Below, piece by piece: positions 11,401 through 24,329 of a stretch of DNA of 64,000 nucleotides. The position numbers and the translations under genes were made by a program. The first letter of the stretch is position 1, and every line of letters begins with the position of its first letter. The notes beneath the pieces were generated by a model. It worked only from the letters and a program-made list of their open reading frames with translations, was not told the origin of the DNA and made no database searches. Source of the DNA: Paramyrothecium sp. XJ0827 (Eukaryota; Ascomycota; Sordariomycetes; Hypocreales; Stachybotryaceae); contig JAJFPB010000008.1 in NCBI GenBank assembly GCA_020881915.1, forward strand, positions 3,100,001-3,164,000, read 5' to 3'.

Positions 11401-14400
11401 AGACCTTCCTAAGGTAAAAAAATTATTAAGTAAAAGCTAAGATATTAATTAATAATAAAATATAATCTAATATATAATATAAATAAAGTAAAGTAATTTC
11501 TACCTATAAATAAAAAGTAATTAATTTTATTTATATTTTTATATATAGTATTAAAAAGTAAATATAAGTAAAATAAAAAGTAGAAAATAGATTTATAAAT
11601 ATCTTAAAGAAGTACTATAAATATATAAAGCTATTTATAAAAAATCTAAAAAGTAGATTTCTTAATTACTTAAAATAGAACTATAAAATCTACTTAATTA
11701 ATAAAAAAAAGATCTACTTCTTACTAATTTATAATCTTAATACTAAAGAACTAAAAATATTAAAAGAATATATTAATAAGAATCTTAAGAAAGAATATAT
11801 TTAATAATTAATATTATTAGCTAAATATCTTATTATATTTATTCTAAATAAAAATAAAAAACTCTATTTATATATAAATTACTATTAACTTAATAATATT
11901 ATTATTAAAAATAAAATACCTTTATTTCTTATTATTAAAATAAGAGATTATTTATATAATAAAATAATTTTTTATTATATTTAATTTTAAAGGTACTTAT
12001 AATTTAATTAAAATAAAGAAAGAAAATAAATAAAAGATTACCTTTTATATAAAATTTAAATTCTTTAAAACCTTAGTAATATTATTTAATTTAATTAATA
12101 TACTAGTTATATTTTAATATATAATTAATTATATTTTAAGAAAATTTATAAATAACTTTATTATTATTTACTTAAATAATATATTTATTTTTTTAAAGAA
12201 TAAAAAATAATATAAAAAGTATATATATAAAGTACTTTAAGTACTATAAAATACTAAATTTCTAGTAAAATCTACTAAAAGTAATTTCTATATATATAAA
12301 GTAGATTTCCTTAAATATATTATTTAATTTAATAAGATTTAAATAAAGAAAAGTAAAATTATAGTAATTAAAAAATAAAAGCCCCCTAAGAATAATATTA
12401 AGAATATTTAGAGCTTCTTAGGATTTATAAACTATTATAAATACTTTATTAAATACTTTAAAAAAATTACTAAATTACTAATAAATCTAATTAAAAAAGA
12501 TATATTTTTTAAATAAATCTTAGAGATCTAATAAGCCTTTAAAGAAATTAAAAAATAAATTATAAATAAATTTATTTTAATAACTTTTAATCTAAAAAAA
12601 TAAATTATTTTAGAAACTAATATTTCTAATTATACCCTTAGTACTACTATTAAATAAATAAAAAATAATAAACTTCTATATCTTATTACTTTTTAATTTA
12701 AGAAAATTACTAGATCTTTACTTTATTATTTTATTTATAATAAAGAATTTATAGTAATTATTAAAGTATTTAAAGAATTTTAATATTACTTTATAAATAT
12801 AGAATATAAGATTAAGATCTATATTAATTACTAAAATATTACTTACTTTATTATAATTTAAATTCTAATAATAAAATAAATCTACTATATAAAAATACTT
12901 ATATTCTTTAATTATAAAATTATTTATTAAAAAGGATCTAAGAATAAATATATTAATATATTAAATTAAAAAAGTAAATATAAGTAAAAATCCCTAAAGT
13001 AATATAGTAATTACTATATTTTAATTTAAAAAGAAACTATAAATAAAAAATTATTAATTTAATTAAGATTTACTAAATCAAAATAAAAATAAATAATATA
13101 ATAAAATTAAGAAATAAAGTAAGAAATATATTATATATATTATAAAAGTACTTATAAAAGTAAATATAAAATATAATATAGTACCTATATATAATAATTA
13201 AATATAGATTCTAAAAAAATATAAGAAAAAATTCTAATTAAAGTCTATAAATACTATATTATTAGATATAAAGGAATTAAAAAAACTATAGAAGTAATAT
13301 ATTAAATATATAATTACTTAAAAATAAAAAAAGATATAAAAAGAATTATAAGAAAATATAATATTTATAATAAAACTAAGGCCTTAAGATATAAATCTTA
13401 TAAATACTTTAAATTATTATTAGTACTAATTTAATTTTAGTAATTAATCTTATAAAACTTTATTATTAAGCTCCCTTAATTAAAGAAATTAAGCTTAAAG
13501 AATAGCTATAATAGTATTTTTATTATTATTAATAGACTTATTAAATATATTTATTTTATTACCTATAATAAGGTAATTAATACTAAAGATATAATATATT
13601 ATTTTTATAAGTATATTATAAGCTAATATAATATACTAGAAGAAATTATCTCTAATAAAGAATCTATATTTATATTTAAATTCTAATAAGAATTAGTAAT
13701 TCTCTTAAATATTAATTATAAATTAAGTACTACTTATTATTTATAAATAAATAAATAAATAAAATATATAAATTAAATCTTAAAATAATATCTCTATTAT
13801 TATATTAATTACTAATAAAAGAATTAAATAAAATAGCTACTTATAATATAATACTATTATAATAATACTAAATTAGAAATTACTAAAATATTACTTTTTA
13901 TATAAATTATAGATTTAAATTAATTATTAAGTATATTAAATATAAAGAATTTCTTAATAAATTAGCTATTATTAAAATAAAAGAATTTAAATAATTATAT
14001 AATATAATAAAATAAGAAATCTTATTTATAAATAAAAAAAATAAAAAATATTATAATATAAAAATATTACTAGACCTAATTTTTAAGAAAAAGAATATAG
14101 TTTATTTACTTAAAAAAATATAAAAATAATATAATTAAGTAATAAATTAGATTATAAAAAACCTAAATTCTTTAAAATCTTATATAAAATTAAGAATATT
14201 AATTATAAGCTAGAACTTCTAAATATAATAAAATACTACTTAATATTTTATATTATATTTCTAGAACTAATATTAAATAATAAATCTATAAAAAAATCTA
14301 TTAAGGTACTTATAGAAAAAAAAGAATATAAAATAAAAAGAATACTTATATATAAATAAACTAAAAATAAAAAAAACTATATTTTATTAAATAAAAAAAC

Positions 14401-15144
14401 TATAATAAAAGTAAAAATACCTAGAAATTACTTAAATATTTAAAAAAAAGCTAATTTAAAACTAAGAGAATTTTAAAATTAAATAAAACTTTAAAACTTA
14501 AGACTTATTAATTTATATTTAAAAAAAAGTAATATTAAAATATACTAAGAATTAAATATTAAAAATAATTTTTATTTCTTTAATAAGAATCTTCTTCTTA
14601 ATTTTAATATTTTTTATTAAATAAGTACTTTTATTTTTTAAGATCTAATACTAATAATATAATTATATTAATTAAACTAAAGACTTAGAAAGAGTAACTT
14701 AATAATAAAGTAATTTTTCTTCTACCTTAATTTTCTTCTTCTTTAATTTCTTATTCTTATTAATTATTTAATAAACTAAGCTATAATTAATAAAAAACTT
14801 AAAATATATAGAAAGAGAAATCTATAAGATATTAAAGAAATACCTATTAAATTATAAAAATAATTAAAATAAATATATATTTAGTAATACTTTAATTTAA
14901 ATAGTATTTTATATTTTATATTCTTTAAATAATAATAAGTATAAGATATAATAATAAAATTAAATCTAAAAATAGTATTAGTATAAAAATAATAGTAAAT
15001 AGTAATCTCTAAGATTATTATAAAGAAGAAAAAGAAGAAGAAATACTTACTAGATTATAATTAAGAAATCTAGAAATCTACCTAATTTATATAAAAGAAA
15101 TAATTAGGTCTCTAGAGTAAGCCTTAGAGAAAGAAGTATTATAT
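8476..15144 (+). pseudogene. Gag-pol relic of the Gypsy element
   Basis: Motifs can still be read. A CCHC zinc knuckle of gag sits at 9638-9679, with Cys and His codons turned to Tyr. The reverse transcriptase active site at about 12157-12200 reads IIIYLNNIFIFLKN, i.e. YLDD turned to YLNN. An RNase H start near 12613 reads ETNISNYTLG, and the integrase zinc-binding region at about 13250-13375 includes a CxxC at 13357-13368. Stops occur every few codons. Each loss is a C->T or G->A change. No functional protein can be made. Confidence 0.85.
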
Positions 15145-15790
15145 TATAATTTATACTAATTCTATAACTAAGTTAGTATAAAATAAATATAATTTATATT
15201 AATTATAATAAATACTATATAAAAAAGCTAGGTAAATTAATTAGTAGATTATAACTTAAATATATATTAGTTCTTATTAAGAATATAATTATATAGAACT
15301 AATATAACTAAAGACTTAAATAAATAATAGGGAAATATATTAGATATAATATAGCTACTATTCTAGGGATCTAGTAAAATATAGTTCCTACCTAGTAAAG
15401 TAGAAAAAAGATTAGTACCTAATTACCTTAAAACTAAGAATATAAATAAATCCCTATATAATACTAAATAAGAAAAGAACTAATTATATATATATATTTA
15501 TATATTATAATTAAGTATATTAAACTAAGTATATTAGTAATTACCTTAATAAAGTAATTATAATAAGTATATAAATAAGAGAATTTTATCTTAGAATAAA
15601 TAAAAAACTATTAGCTATTAATAATATATAGTTCCTAAAATAATCTTTATTATATTATTCTTTTATAAACTAGTAATAACTTCTTATATACTTTAGATAC
15701 TTTCTTATTACTTTATCTAAGAATAAATATACCCCTAATAATCCTTAGTTACCCTATACCTTTGGTATAAGGCTACCCCCAATTATTATA
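15145..15790 (+). repeat. 3' LTR of the Gypsy element
   Basis: This is the right-hand copy of 7829-8475. Its last 70 bases (about 15720-15790) are clearly less mutated than the same part of the left LTR, for example accctatacctttggtataa against the AT-only version on the left. Mutation therefore fades at the right edge of the element. Confidence 0.85.
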
Positions 15791-15799
15791 TTAAGACCT

Positions 15800-16090
15800 T
15801 AAATAAAATATAGATATTAAGGCATAAGGTAATTAGATATTAAGGTATAAGGTAGTTAGATATTAAGGTATAAGGTAGTTAGTATTATAAATATAAGCTT
15901 TACTTCTATCTAATAATCTAATACTACTTCTTAGGGTAGCTAGAAGGTTAGGGCAGCTAGAAGGTTAGGGCAGTTAGATATTAAGGCATAAGGCAATTAG
16001 ATATTAAGGCATAAGGTAATTAGATATTAAGGCACAAGGCAATTAGATATTAAGGCATAAGGAAGATTAGATATTAAGATATAAGGAAGA
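15800..16090. repeat. 23-base minisatellite in two blocks
   Basis: The unit is 23 bases, written tagatattaaggcataaggtaat. It occurs about three times at 15820-15885 and about five times at 15970-16090, with single-base variants (c/t at two positions). Between the blocks is a short unit around ctagaaggttagggcag that is related to the GC-rich repeat further right. No coding capacity was seen. Confidence 0.8.
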
Positions 16091-16234
16091 TTAGGACCTT
16101 ATATTTCTACTTCTTCTAAATATTATAGATAGTATTTTTAAGATATTATTAATTCTTTAAGGTAGCTAGAAGATTAGAGGTAGGAATAAGTATATTACCA
16201 AGGAGCTAGCCAAGAAGATTAATTAGTAAGATTA

Positions 16235-16355
16235 GGGTACAAGGAAGCCAGAAGATCAGGGCAGCCGGAAGGTCAGAGCAGCCGGAGGGTCAGGGCAGCC
16301 GGAGGGTCAGAGCAGCCGGAGGGTTAGGGCAGCCGGAGGGTCAGGGCACAGGGCT
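16235..16355. repeat. 17-base GC-rich minisatellite
   Basis: The unit ggtcagagcagccggag is repeated about five times in a row, with degenerate and more mutated copies (ctagaaggttagggcag) to about 16500 on the right and about 15950 on the left. It is GC-rich inside an AT-rich block. The mutated outer copies differ from the central ones by C->T and G->A changes. Confidence 0.8.
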
Positions 16356-16789
16356 CCAATACATACTACGGCCCATATAGAGATTAGGGTAGCTAGAAGA
16401 TTAGGGCAGCCGGCGCTATAGGGTACCTAGTGGCTCAGGGCACAAGGCAGCCAGAGGGTCAGCTAGAAGGTTAGGGTAGCTAGAAGATTAGAGTAGCTAG
16501 AAGGTTAATTACCTAATTAGGAAATACCTAAAAGAGATATATACCTTCCTTTCCTTAAGTAGTTAGCTTCCTCTATATAGATTAACCCTAAGAAATCTAT
16601 TACTAGTATTTTATTTAATTAATAAAACTCTAAAATAATTCTAAGAAATTTTTTAGAAAATACTATTATTTTTCTAATATTCTTAAATATTATTAGTAAA
16701 ATTCTAAGAAATCTAGGAAATTTCCTTTCTATTTTTCTAGCTAATTATTAGCTACTAAGGATTTAATTATTATTTACCCCTTGCCTTCA

Positions 16790-17066
16790 AGTAGATCTCT
16801 TTTTTTCCTATATAAAATTAATCGTCGTCTACTAGCCGACGTTTCCCATAACTGTAAGGTACCAAGAGCAAAGCCGTCACCATATGCGAAGAGATGGTGG
16901 ACGGCAGATCTCACGAATCTCCGTAGAACGTATACGTTCTGGAGGAATCTGGTGAGGGCCCGGCGTTGAGCTGGTTAACAGATTGATAGCCTAGAAGATT
17001 GAGCCAAAGAAGTAGCAAAAGAGTGTTATGATGCCATTAGAAAGCAGAAGAAGGCACATCTATCTA
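16790..17066 (+). pseudogene. LINE (Tad-like non-LTR retrotransposon) pol fragment
   Basis: The frame reads KPSPYAKRWWTADLTNLRRT, then YTFWRNLVRARR, and after a stop EVAKECYDAIRKQKKAHL. This is the segment between endonuclease and reverse transcriptase of fungal Tad-type LINEs. Neither the endonuclease nor the reverse transcriptase is present, so the copy is a fragment. Its right end lies within about ten bases of the stop codon of the aldolase gene on the other strand. Confidence 0.8.
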
Positions 17067-17074
17067 CTTTTCGT

Positions 17075-18010
17075 CTATCTACCAGAGGTCCAGATAGATG
17101 CCTTTGGCTGCCAATCATCCCCCTGGGCGCGGACGACGGCGTTGATGGCTAGCTGAGCCTGGCAGCACTTATCGAAGCATATGAACCAGTATGCCGCCTC
17201 GTCGATGGTCTCGCCCACAGACAGCAGGCCGTGGTTCTGCAGGATGCACACCTTGTCCTGAGGGTTTAGCGTCGCGGCAATGTTCTTGCCTTCCTCGGAC
17301 GAAAGGACCACACCACCGTAGTCCAGGTTGACGCTATGGGAGTCATAGAAGCGGAGTGAGTCCTGCATCATGGGCGGGAGCTTCTTGCCGAAGACGGAGT
17401 ATACTTTGCCGTAAACGGTCTGAAGAGGGGGAATTAGTGAGGGCGGAGAAAAGAGTAGGTAGGGGCAGACAAACATGGGCGTGGCACACGGCATTAATCC
17501 AGGGGTGCGCTTTGTGGATCTCGCTGTGAATGGAGAAGCCGGCAGCATTGACAGCGTGGTTACCCTCAATGACCTCGGCATCTTCGTTGACCAACACAAG
17601 ATCCGAGACGGTAATGTCGGCAAAGTGCATGGCGTAGCTTGAATGTCGTTTGTGAGCAGTTTGCCGCGGGGTACTTAATCCAACTCAACTTACGGATTGA
17701 TCCAAAAGTGGTCCCGACGTACAGGGTCACGCAGACTCATGTGGCTGGCGACGCCTTCGTCGTAGCCCCTGTCGGCGAAGACGCGGAATGCAGCGACAAG
17801 GTGCTCCTTGCAGTAGCGCTGCTCTTCTTCCTTGGACTTGAAGTTGGGAATTGTGGGCACCGCGCTGCGACCGTCCTTTGTCTGCGCGCCGACGGCCATG
17901 GACTTCAAATCCGTGCCAGCCTTGTTGAAGACGGCAGACTTGGAGTCCAGGGAGGCACCGTTGGCCACGGCGGTGGCGCTGTGAAGCTCGGTCGTCGATG
18001 AAGGAGCCAT
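17075..18010 (-). CDS. Class II aldolase/adducin family protein, 3' end replaced by LINE sequence
   Basis: Three exons (18010-17694, 17637-17475, 17419-17075) join in frame to 274 residues. The start at 18010 opens the conserved part (ATG then APSSTTEL). Class II aldolase features are HMSLRD-like (SHMSLRDPVRRDHFWINP), the metal-binding HAHTVYG across the second splice, and the third histidine in LQNHGLLSVGETIDEAAYW. Such proteins are Zn-dependent and act on sugar phosphates or related hydroxy-carbonyl compounds; the substrate is unknown. After DDWQPK only eight residues remain before a stop close to the LINE fragment, and family members as I recall them run longer, so the C-terminus was probably lost. 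It lies downstream of a Zn2Cys6 regulator gene on the same strand, and two palindromes sit in its upstream region. Confidence 0.82.
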
Positions 18011-18270
18011 GATTGACGATTCAATATGACACAGTTGGTGTTGGGGAAAGAGGGGGAGATGTACTTTGAAGAAAAGGTAAGGGATGGTTAGAATGGTCGA
18101 TTGAACGAATGATCTAGAGCCTTTGGGGTTGGTCTGGGGTAGAGAAGCTGGGGAAATATATCTATTCACTCCTCGGGGTTGTAGCCACCGTTCGACAGTA
18201 ACTTACGTCCCTGTCTAAAGAGATGATTGTGACCCATGCCCAAGTATGACAATGTGCTTGGGGCCGATCG

Positions 18271-18282
18271 CGGACACGTCCG
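18271..18282. promoter_or_regulatory. Candidate regulator site CGGACACGTCCG
   Basis: This is a near-perfect palindrome with CGG/CCG ends, 261 bases upstream of the aldolase start. It differs at one position from the exact palindrome at 18342 and 24318. CGG half-sites in inverted orientation are the usual targets of Zn2Cys6 dimers. Function is inferred. Confidence 0.5.
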
Positions 18283-18341
18283 AATCGGAACGAAGATCAA
18301 GCAGGACGTGTGTGGGGTTCGTGGTGGTGGTTGTTGGGCAT

Positions 18342-18353
18342 CGGACATGTCCG
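18342..18353. promoter_or_regulatory. Candidate regulator site CGGACATGTCCG
   Basis: This is a perfect 12-base palindrome between the stop of the Zn2Cys6 regulator gene (18366) and the start of the aldolase gene (18010), 71 bases from a near-copy at 18271. The identical 12-mer occurs between the dehydrogenase and permease genes at 24318-24329. Confidence 0.6.
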
Positions 18354-18365
18354 GCGGGTGTGGCG

Positions 18366-20566
18366 TTACCCCGATGGGGCTGACGGTTCGTGAGACAAGA
18401 GTTCCATAGCGTCCCAATCTATTGCGCCCCATTCGATGTTGGTAAGATCCAAGGGCTCATCCAGAAACGCAGCCATGGCCGCGTCCCACATGTCGGCAGT
18501 GCCAGCGAATGAGTTCTCCCAGTCGACGGTCTCAGTGTTGATGGGTGCGGGTTCGGACGTGGCTGACGCCCACGTTCCGGCTCGGACTTGTCCGCCATCG
18601 TCCAGACCAACACGCGCGGCAAGTGTCCGAAAAGCATGAAAGTGTCTGTTGACTGTCGGCCACTTCTCCGCGATGTATTGTAGAGTGCCGATGATGGAAT
18701 TGATTGTTTCCGTGATATCGGTAGACGGCTGGGTCCCGACACTGCCCGAGGCAACCAGCTGTTTGCGGGCAATTTCGCAGTATAAAGTGGAGAATCCTGC
18801 CGACATCATATCATGGACGCATGTCCAGTTGAGAATAATCTTGTCTGCCGTTCGCAGCGCCCGGTACGAGGCGGCAATCTGGCCAGCAGCGTGTATACTG
18901 TGGCTCAAGTTCATAGCAAAGTCCCCGCTCGCGGTGGTCTCGCGCTCCTTGTTCGTTAGCACAATGAGTCGGTAGCACTTGAGGCGCTCTCTGAAGTAGT
19001 TAAGGTCTCTCCACTGGATAGTCTCGTAGGCATTGCGAGGTTCTGATAGAATCGGAAAGGCCATGCGCCAGTCATCCAAATCAGTTATGATGTCGCTGGC
19101 AGTCGCTTGCAAGCCTGCGACGGACTGATGAGGCAAACCCCGATAGAGCCGGGACCTCATGCGACTCGTTATTTTCCTCAGATGAATCTGACGAAGTTGC
19201 GCCGATACCTCGGACATACCACGAAGCAGCTGATCCTCCACATTCCCAGACTCGATAAGGTCGTCGTCGGCATCTACCGGAAGCTACAAGAAGTCAGCCA
19301 AAGAGCATGGCGTGTCCCGCGTTCGTGCACACCTCTATGTCGATATCCTCATCCTGAATAGCCATCGGCCGGCCCAAAACTGAGCTGCTGTGGCGATCAT
19401 TAATGTAGCACGCCCAAAAAGCTCTTCGACGCATGTGCTCGTCAAGCGGCCGAAGACACTGCCTGTTTCGTTGAAAATTGTTTTCGATGCAAATGCGCAT
19501 GGCGGTACGGGCAAGGTCCCATTTATTCCCCACTAGAGCCGATGTTTAGTCTTCATTCTCGTTTTGCTTACGAGCCGTGGCCCGGAAAGCGTTTTTACCT
19601 GCAACATCGTGCTGAAGAGAGAAGATAAGCACCAGCAAGAGCGCCTGGACTTGCTCCAGGCCAGCCAACTCGAACGACTTATGGGCATGTTGCATAGCTG
19701 CTGCTGCATAGTAGTTGAGTGGGGATACTCCGTGAAGACCAGATCTGAACGGTGCAACCGACCCAATTGCAAAGATCATGTTGATTCGGAATAGACAGGG
19801 GCTCGTTTGGGACCGTGTGTCTGCGTAGATATCGTCTAGCTCCTGAAGAACTTTCGACCGCTGCATAAAAGGGTGCAGAAGATGCAACCCGTCCAGGCTT
19901 GGATTGAATCAGCGACCATCCTGGAAGGAGCAAAGGCACACTCACTAAGAAGAACATAAATATCGCGCCGTTCCCACTGCTGGGAGGGCTGCGGGCTCTG
20001 CAAGTGGTGGTCGGGGGTCTTGTATTGGCGCTGGGCGGTCTACTCCCGGGGGAAAAGACACGGCGGCGGAATCAGACGGCGTCACGGCAGCTTCAACCAG
20101 GCGGGCCATGCTGCTCGGGCATGAGTCTTCGCAGCGTAAAGTTCATGTGCTGAACCTTACCTGATGACACTGCCGACCTCATGATACATGGCCTCTGTCT
20201 CGAGGCTCACAGTAGTCGCAGGTGACATCTCATGAGGCTCCTCGGCGGCTGACTTGAGAAGCTGGATGCGGCGCAGGAGGTCATCGATATATCTGCGCCA
20301 GCCCTCAGCCTCGACTGATCATGCAGCACGCGCTGATCTTGCCAGAACTCACCCTCGAGGATACTCCCTCTTGGATCTTGAATCTACCTGGACGCAGATA
20401 TTGCCCGTCTTGACGCAGTTTGCGCATGTTATCGGATCGTCGTCACACTATCAGTACACATAAATAAATCGTCAGTAAGATTCCGCTAATGACACTGGCA
20501 TCCCGGACAAACCCTGAGTTTCTTGACCTTGCAGCGCTTGCATGCCAGGATCGGCTTGTCCGACAT
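18366..20566 (-). CDS. Zn2Cys6 transcription factor with fungal-specific TF domain
   Basis: Seven exons (20566-20513, 20447-20388, 20309-20161, 20110-19946, 19897-19599, 19532-19333, 19283-18366) join without a frame break to 614 residues. The start MSDKPILACKRCKVKKLR and the second exon CDDDPITCANCVKTGNIC form a complete Cys6 zinc cluster. A short helix rich in Leu and Arg (RRYIDDLLRRIQLLK) follows, as a dimerisation linker would. The fungal-specific domain is recognisable from LHLLHPF through RRRAFWACYINDRHSSSVLG to RPMAIQDEDIDIE. The acidic C-terminus (SFAGTADMWDAAMAAFLDE) could activate transcription. It lies inside a group with an aldolase, a dehydrogenase and a permease and is a good candidate for their regulator. 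A palindrome variant in its own promoter hints at autoregulation. Confidence 0.88.
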
Positions 20567-20627
20567 CTTCACGAACAGGCTCACGGCCCTCGGTTCGGGG
20601 CCTCTGAATTTAAGTATAGATTTCAAT

Positions 20628-20638
20628 GGACAGTGTCC
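20628..20638. promoter_or_regulatory. Variant regulator site GGACAGTGTCC
   Basis: This inverted repeat has the same GGACA/TGTCC arms as the 12-base palindromes nearby, with one extra central base. It is 62 bases upstream of the start of the Zn2Cys6 regulator at 20566. A half-site CGGACA is present at 20775-20780. Role inferred. Confidence 0.4.
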
Positions 20639-20919
20639 TGACTTGAAATGCGAGTGCGCGTTCTTGTCACTGCATGTCTAACATGGTGCTGTGCGAAAGA
20701 CAAAACAGCTGGGCTTAGGTGGTCCTCTCGGATATCACGTGATCCCACAGCGAGCCAGTCGACCGTCCCAACCGCGGACACACCTCGGCACTAGTGTTGG
20801 AATTACTAAACCGCACTGAATTACTGGCCAGGCGAGTTCCTGATCCTATTCACCCTGTCCCACAGAGCCATGTGCCAGGCATTGCCGGCGCAGTGATCCC
20901 CATGCTGGGCAGCCACATC

Positions 20920-22115
20920 ATGAACACTGCATGTCAGCGTTGCAGGAAGCGGAAGATCAAGGTCAGTCTGCCGGAAAACACCCCTTTTTATTTCCTTGGA
21001 AGGGCTAATGGGTTGTCAAAGTGCGACTTGAGGGCGCCGAAATGCGGCAACTGTGCACTAGCAGACACTCCTTGTATCTGCTCCGAGTTGACATCTAGCC
21101 GGGCCACGAGCGCTCTCCCGCCTGGGTGGGTGGAATCGTTCTCAATGTCTTGCCCGATTTCTTACTGACGAGTTGTTTCCTCCAAGCTATCTTGAAAGCC
21201 TGGAAGCCGAGCTGGCCTCCCTCGAGGAACGGGCTGCCACGACGCAGGGTAGCACAAGCACGGAGCGCGATGCCTGTGGCCCGGCATTGAACTTGGGTCC
21301 GAAGAGGGGTGGCTTCTCATTTGACTGGACAGGTGAGAAAGACTGATCCTTTAGGCATATAGGTTGAAGCTCACGACAGATGACGGCAGGCTCGTGTCCA
21401 TCTCTCTTGGGAGGCCAGTTGGCATTCACGACTCCGACATAAGCACAAAGGTGGGCATGAGGCAACGCATCCTTGATTATGTGACCATTACATCATGGGC
21501 GGCTAAAAGGCTGGTAGGTTCCGGAAGACCGACAAGAGACTGCCTGCTTGCATGTCCTGGTGTCATTAGCTGGTAGCGCGTCGAAGCCAGACTCAGGGCC
21601 CGAGGCGCCCAGCTTCTCACAAGATGGCCAGAGGCTTCTCCACGAGCGAGTCAGTGGAGATAATTCCTCCCTCTTCAAGACATTCGCCTTTCAGTTGGCC
21701 GTCTGGAGTGCTGCCAGCCCCCTGAGAATGCGGGGAAGCATGGTACAAGGCCTAAGCAGCTTTGACCAGCTGCTCCACGTCCACTTATCTTGCCTGGCAC
21801 ACTCGCATGCGGAAATTGTTCAGAAGCATTCATCGCTTCCCTGGACATGCGCATATGCCATTTTTCATGCGGCTGTGCTTATTAAGTGTGCATCAGCTCT
21901 ACAGACGATACAACGGGAGCCGGGCTGTGTTCTTGAACATGACCTGTCGTCAGCAAAATCGAATCTCGCGCTTCAAACGGTTCCAGCCCTGCTTGGCAGC
22001 CTGTCTCGTATGTTCCGAGGCCTCCAGGAGCTTGCCCTCATATACGAGCAGGTTATTTCCCCCCAACGAAGCCAGACGGCTGTATGTCAAGCTCTCTTAC
22101 CTAAAGTAATATGAC
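20920..22115 (+). pseudogene. Second Zn2Cys6 transcription factor, internally deleted
   Basis: The 5' part is clear: MNTACQRCRKRKIK, an intron (20962-21021), then CDLRAPKCGNCALADTPC, a full zinc cluster, followed by an exon starting YLESLEAELASLEERAA. The next coding piece (21380-21450) already reads SISLGRPVGIHDSDI, which in this family lies in the middle of the regulatory domain, so a large segment before it is missing. A later piece (about 21560-22114) resembles the C-terminal half (LAVWSAASPLRMRG, CAYAIFHAAVLIKCA), but I could not join it in frame. It lies divergently to the intact regulator at 20566. Probably non-functional, although the zinc cluster could still be made. Confidence 0.6.
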
Positions 22116-22852
22116 GCTGACTCACGTTCCTGATAGTCGTGCAATTGGGAGGTTCTAGGAAACAAGTGCAGCCGGAACGCTGTTCGAACGCTCGTGGGAT
22201 TGAGTAAGTCCCAAACACTGCCAAGCTAGTGTGCGAGACGGCGCAAATAGGAAGGGGCAAGTATATCTCAGCTTTTTAAGGTTGAAACTTGTGCCTCAGC
22301 GATTCACACACGGCGGGGGGACGATCAAGCTTCGTCCTAGACTCCAGGTATTTGCAGCAATACTCCTTACAATTCCCAGTGTGACTCCTAGCTAGTAAGC
22401 TCGCTGGATCGACCTTGTACCAAAATCAAATGGTTCCCAAAGATTCAAGCATTAAAACCACTGCTAATAAAAAAGATTTCAGAATACAGAAGGCAAGTGT
22501 CACGCAATTTTAATGTGCGTTAATGTAGAGGATTGCACACGTCGTCTCGTGCTCTGTTTCTAACTACCCTGCGTAGATCTTGATACCACGGTTTTTAACA
22601 GTATGACCTTATAATGACATTGTTAACTCTTTTCCGCTTGACTGGTTTCAACCTTATTATGCAGTCCCCATTTTCGGCAGACATACTTTCCTCGCATGTT
22701 AGGCCTTGTCATTGACTTAGTTCAGTAGTTACATCCGTCCCGTACGGCATGTCTAATCTGAAAGGGTTTGTTGTGCCACTAGGATGCGCCATGCGATTAT
22801 GCTGATATTCTTGATAAACTTACACAAGAAAAAAATTGAGGAACATGATATA
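22116..22852. other. Intergenic, no gene seen
   Basis: This stretch lies between the ends of the degraded regulator (plus) and the dehydrogenase (minus). No open frame with a recognisable motif, no repeat and no RNA gene was seen. Confidence 0.6.
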
Positions 22853-24129
<1,277 letters not shown>

Positions 24130-24317
24130 TTTTGCTGTTGTTGCGGCTTTGTCTATATGAAATGAGGTACTCTGAAGGTGAGATGGTTTCTATCCCAACA
24201 GGACACTGGTATAGATTTAAGTCTAGACATGTTGATACCATGATATTACGTACCTTCAAACCTCATACTTGTGTTCGCCGCTATCGGGCAAAGTTGAACG
24301 TCGCAGTTTTGACATTT

Positions 24318-24329
24318 CGGACATGTCCG
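24318..24329. promoter_or_regulatory. Candidate regulator site CGGACATGTCCG
   Basis: This perfect palindrome lies in the divergent promoter, 189 bases upstream of the dehydrogenase start and about 520 bases upstream of the permease start. It is identical over 12 bases to 18342-18353. A single half-site CGGACA occurs at 24509-24514. Confidence 0.6.

Larger units (their letters stand above)
7829..15790 (+). mobile_element. Ty3/Gypsy LTR retrotransposon, complete but RIP-killed
   Basis: Two direct repeats (7829-8475 and 15145-15790) enclose about 6.7 kb with gag and pol relics in the order nucleocapsid, reverse transcriptase, RNase H, integrase, which is the Ty3/Gypsy order. A purine-rich stretch (about 15124-15137, agagaaagaag) precedes the right repeat, where a polypurine tract is expected. 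The flanking five-base target duplications do not match as they stand (attat against ttaag). The element is extremely AT-rich and has stops throughout, so it cannot transpose on its own. Confidence 0.88.

Noticed and set aside
7824..15795. Five-base target duplication of the Gypsy element
   Set aside because: Flanks attat and ttaag do not match; RIP may have changed them, but they cannot be claimed.
17639..18001. Plus-strand frame of 120 codons
   Set aside because: Antisense shadow of the first aldolase exon.
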